From Serinus canaria (lineage: Eukaryota > Chordata > Aves > Passeriformes > Fringillidae): 64,000 nucleotides of DNA. Of this stretch, positions 62,134-64,000 are shown piece after piece; position 1 is the first letter of the stretch, and each line of letters begins with the position of its first letter. The position numbers and the translations under genes were made by a program. The notes under the pieces were generated by a model. The model ran no database searches. It was given only the letters and a program-made list of their open reading frames with translations, and was not told the DNA's origin. The stretch covers positions 4,235,001 through 4,299,000 of the forward strand of contig NC_066332.1 in NCBI RefSeq assembly GCF_022539315.1, given 5' to 3'.

Positions 62134-63961
62134 ATGAACGTGCTGGCCCCGGTCCGCAGGGACAGGGTCATCGCCGAGCTGCCCGCGGTGAGCAGGGGGA
62201 CACGCCAGCCCGGGGGTGGCCCCGCCGAGCCCCGCGCTCACCCCGCTGTCCCTCTTTGTCCCCTCACAGTGTTTTCGGAAGGAGGCCGCCCTGCACGCCC
62301 GCCCCGCCTTCCACCCCACGGTGGCCAGCGCCTGCCAGGAGGAGCGGACGGGCACCGTGGGGTCTGTCCCGCCTGTTTTGGGGTCCCCGCTGCCGGGCTG
62401 GGGGGGTGACCAGGGGCCCGCGCTGCCGCCAGCCGCGGGTGGGGGTCCCCGGCGTGGGCGCCGCGTGGCTGCCGGCGCTGCCCGGTGCCGAGCCCTGCGT
62501 CACGGCGCTGGAATGCGGCGCGGGGGGGACACGGGGGAGCGCGGGGCGGGCGCGGGGCTCCGGGAGAAGCCGCGGCGGGGCCGGGATACGGAGCGGGAGG
62601 GACACGGGGGGACACCGGGGATCTGGGATGAGCGGCGGCAGGGCAGGGATGCGGAGCGCTGCTGACTCCAGGGACCGGCCCAAAACCCCTCTGCCCCCGG
62701 GGACAGCCGGGGGTGCCCCCCACCCTGCTGAGCCTCGCGTCGCCCTCGCTGCAGGTTCAAGATCTCCAAGATCATCGTGGTGGGCGATCTCTCGGTGGGG
62801 AAGACGTGCCTGATCAATCGGTAACGGGAGCCCCGGGGAGCCTAGGAGGGGGATGGCCACGGGGGAAGCGAGCTCTCTCCTCCAAAGAGCAGCAGCAGCA
62901 CCTTGGGCTGAGCCCAGCTCTGGTGCTGGGCACTCCCGGAGCGGGGGGCACTGAGCCCCCACGGGGTCAGGAGATGTTCATACCCCCTGACTCTCCCCCA
63001 GGTTTTGCAAGGACACTTTTGATAAGAACTACAAGGCGACCATTGGGGTGGATTTCGAGATGGAGCGATTTGAGGTGCTGGGGGTGCCCTTCAGCCTGCA
63101 GCTGTGAGTAGGTCCCAGCCCCCTCCCCACACACCCCTGCAACCCCCCTCTCATGTCCCACACCCTCCCCAGGTGGGACACGGCCGGCCAGGAGCGTTTC
63201 AAGTGCATCGCCTCCACCTACTACCGGGGAGCACAGGGTGAGCTCCCCCTGCAGCCCGGCTGCCCACCCCCCTGTCCCTGTCCCTGTCCCCATCTCACCC
63301 CTCCTCCCTCCCCCAGCCATCGTGATTGTCTTCGATGTCAACGACGTGGGGTCCCTGGAGCACACACGGTAGGTGACACATGGCCCAGGGGTGGGGCCAG
63401 GGGTGAGCATGGGGGCCTTAAGGGCTGGGCAGAGAGGGGCTGTGGGGCTGCTGTGCTCTGTGAGCACAAGGACAGTTCTCGGCCAGCAGCTGGTGACAGT
63501 GGCTCCCACAGGCAGTGGCTGGCTGATGCCCTGAAGGAGAACGACCCATCCAACGTGATCCTCTTCCTGGTGGGCTCCAAGAAGGATCTGAGCGTGAGTG
63601 TGACCCCCTCCCTGTGGGTGGACTGTGCCCTGGCTGTCCCTGTCACCCACCCATGCCCGGCTCGGTTGGCAGACCCCAGCACAGTACAGCCTGATGGAGA
63701 AGGACGCTCTCAAGGTGGCCCAGGAGATGCAGGCAGAGTACTGGGCTGTCTCCTCCCTCACTGGTGAGTCCCAGCTGGGTGGGGGGCTGCAGATCCCAGC
63801 GTCAGCCAGGCCGGGGGGCACTCAGGGGGTCTCTTCTTCCCGTGGGGCAGGGGAGAACGTGCGGGATTTCTTCTTCCGAGTGGCGGCGCTGACCTTTGAG
63901 AGCAGCGTGCTGGCCGAGCTGGAGCGCGGCAGCGGCGCCCGCAGGATCGGCGACACCGTGC
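62134..63961 (+). CDS. RAB34: RAB34, Ras-related small GTPase Rab-34 (3' end beyond window)
   Basis: Nine coding exons: 62134-62187, 62270-62361, 62755-62820, 63002-63103, 63173-63237, 63317-63368, 63512-63593, 63673-63763, 63851-63961. They give 238 codons plus one base; the last human exon (about 20 residues with the prenylated CCP-type end) would lie past the right edge. An acceptor at 62082-62083 implies a separate noncoding first exon. Nucleotide-binding motifs: P-loop GDLSVGKT (59-66), switch I with ATIGVDFE, WDTAGQE (106-112), and SKKD (166-169) in place of the usual NKxD, as is characteristic of RAB34. The RAB-specific N-terminal extension MNVLAPVRRDRVIAELP is conserved. RAB34 acts at Golgi and macropinosomes and is needed for the ciliary vesicle in intracellular ciliogenesis and for Hedgehog signalling. 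Intron 2 has a weak GTCTGT donor. Confidence 0.96.
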
Positions 63962-64000
63962 GTGAGTAGCCCCGGCCAGCCTTGCCTGGGTGTCCTCCTT

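Overview
The window is nuclear DNA of a vertebrate, almost certainly a bird. It holds intron-split genes with GT-AG junctions, fragments of CR1 retroposons, very short introns and GC-rich minisatellites in its right part, and proteins close to but distinct from the human ones. All six genes belong to one known synteny block (human 17q11.2: RAB34, RPL23A, TLCD1, NEK8, TRAF4, FAM222B), here read in the opposite direction. No prokaryotic, viral or CRISPR feature was seen.

Layout. 1-27.3 kb is AT-rich and belongs to FAM222B (+): an upstream intron or leader region, a short first coding exon (16912-17039), a 6 kb intron, and one large exon with most of the CDS and a long 3' UTR. 27.3-32.7 kb is intergenic, with an AT-rich island (30.66-31.14 kb) that switches abruptly into a G-rich 23-bp minisatellite (31.24-32.10 kb). 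TRAF4 (-) occupies 32.77-38.45 kb with seven coding exons and a 2.7 kb GC-rich first intron. 38.5-44.9 kb is intergenic with no gene I can support. NEK8 (-) runs from 52.85 down to 44.95 kb with 14 recognised coding exons. TLCD1 (+, 54.27-56.3 kb) is divergent from NEK8 across a 1.4 kb GC-rich promoter. RPL23A (-, 59.0-60.98 kb) carries two box C/D snoRNAs in its introns (SNORD42 and SNORD4 types). It shares a bidirectional promoter region with RAB34 (+), which starts coding at 62134 and runs off the right edge with its last exon missing.

Functions. NEK8 (ciliary kinase, inversin compartment) and RAB34 (GTPase of intracellular ciliogenesis) are both cilium genes. TRAF4 is a RING/MATH adaptor and E3 ligase. 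TLCD1 is a plasma-membrane TLC-domain lipid regulator. RPL23A is a 60S ribosomal protein whose introns supply guides for 2'-O-methylation of 18S rRNA. FAM222B is a conserved protein of unknown function.

Exon junctions were placed by hand from reading frame, splice consensus and remembered family sequence. All listed coding exons join in frame. I found no clear undescribed biological system. The observations most worth checking are a near-perfect 46-bp-arm palindrome with a 2-nt spacer between RPL23A and RAB34, a GC-AG intron in NEK8, and the 46-bp higher-order minisatellite beside an AT island.
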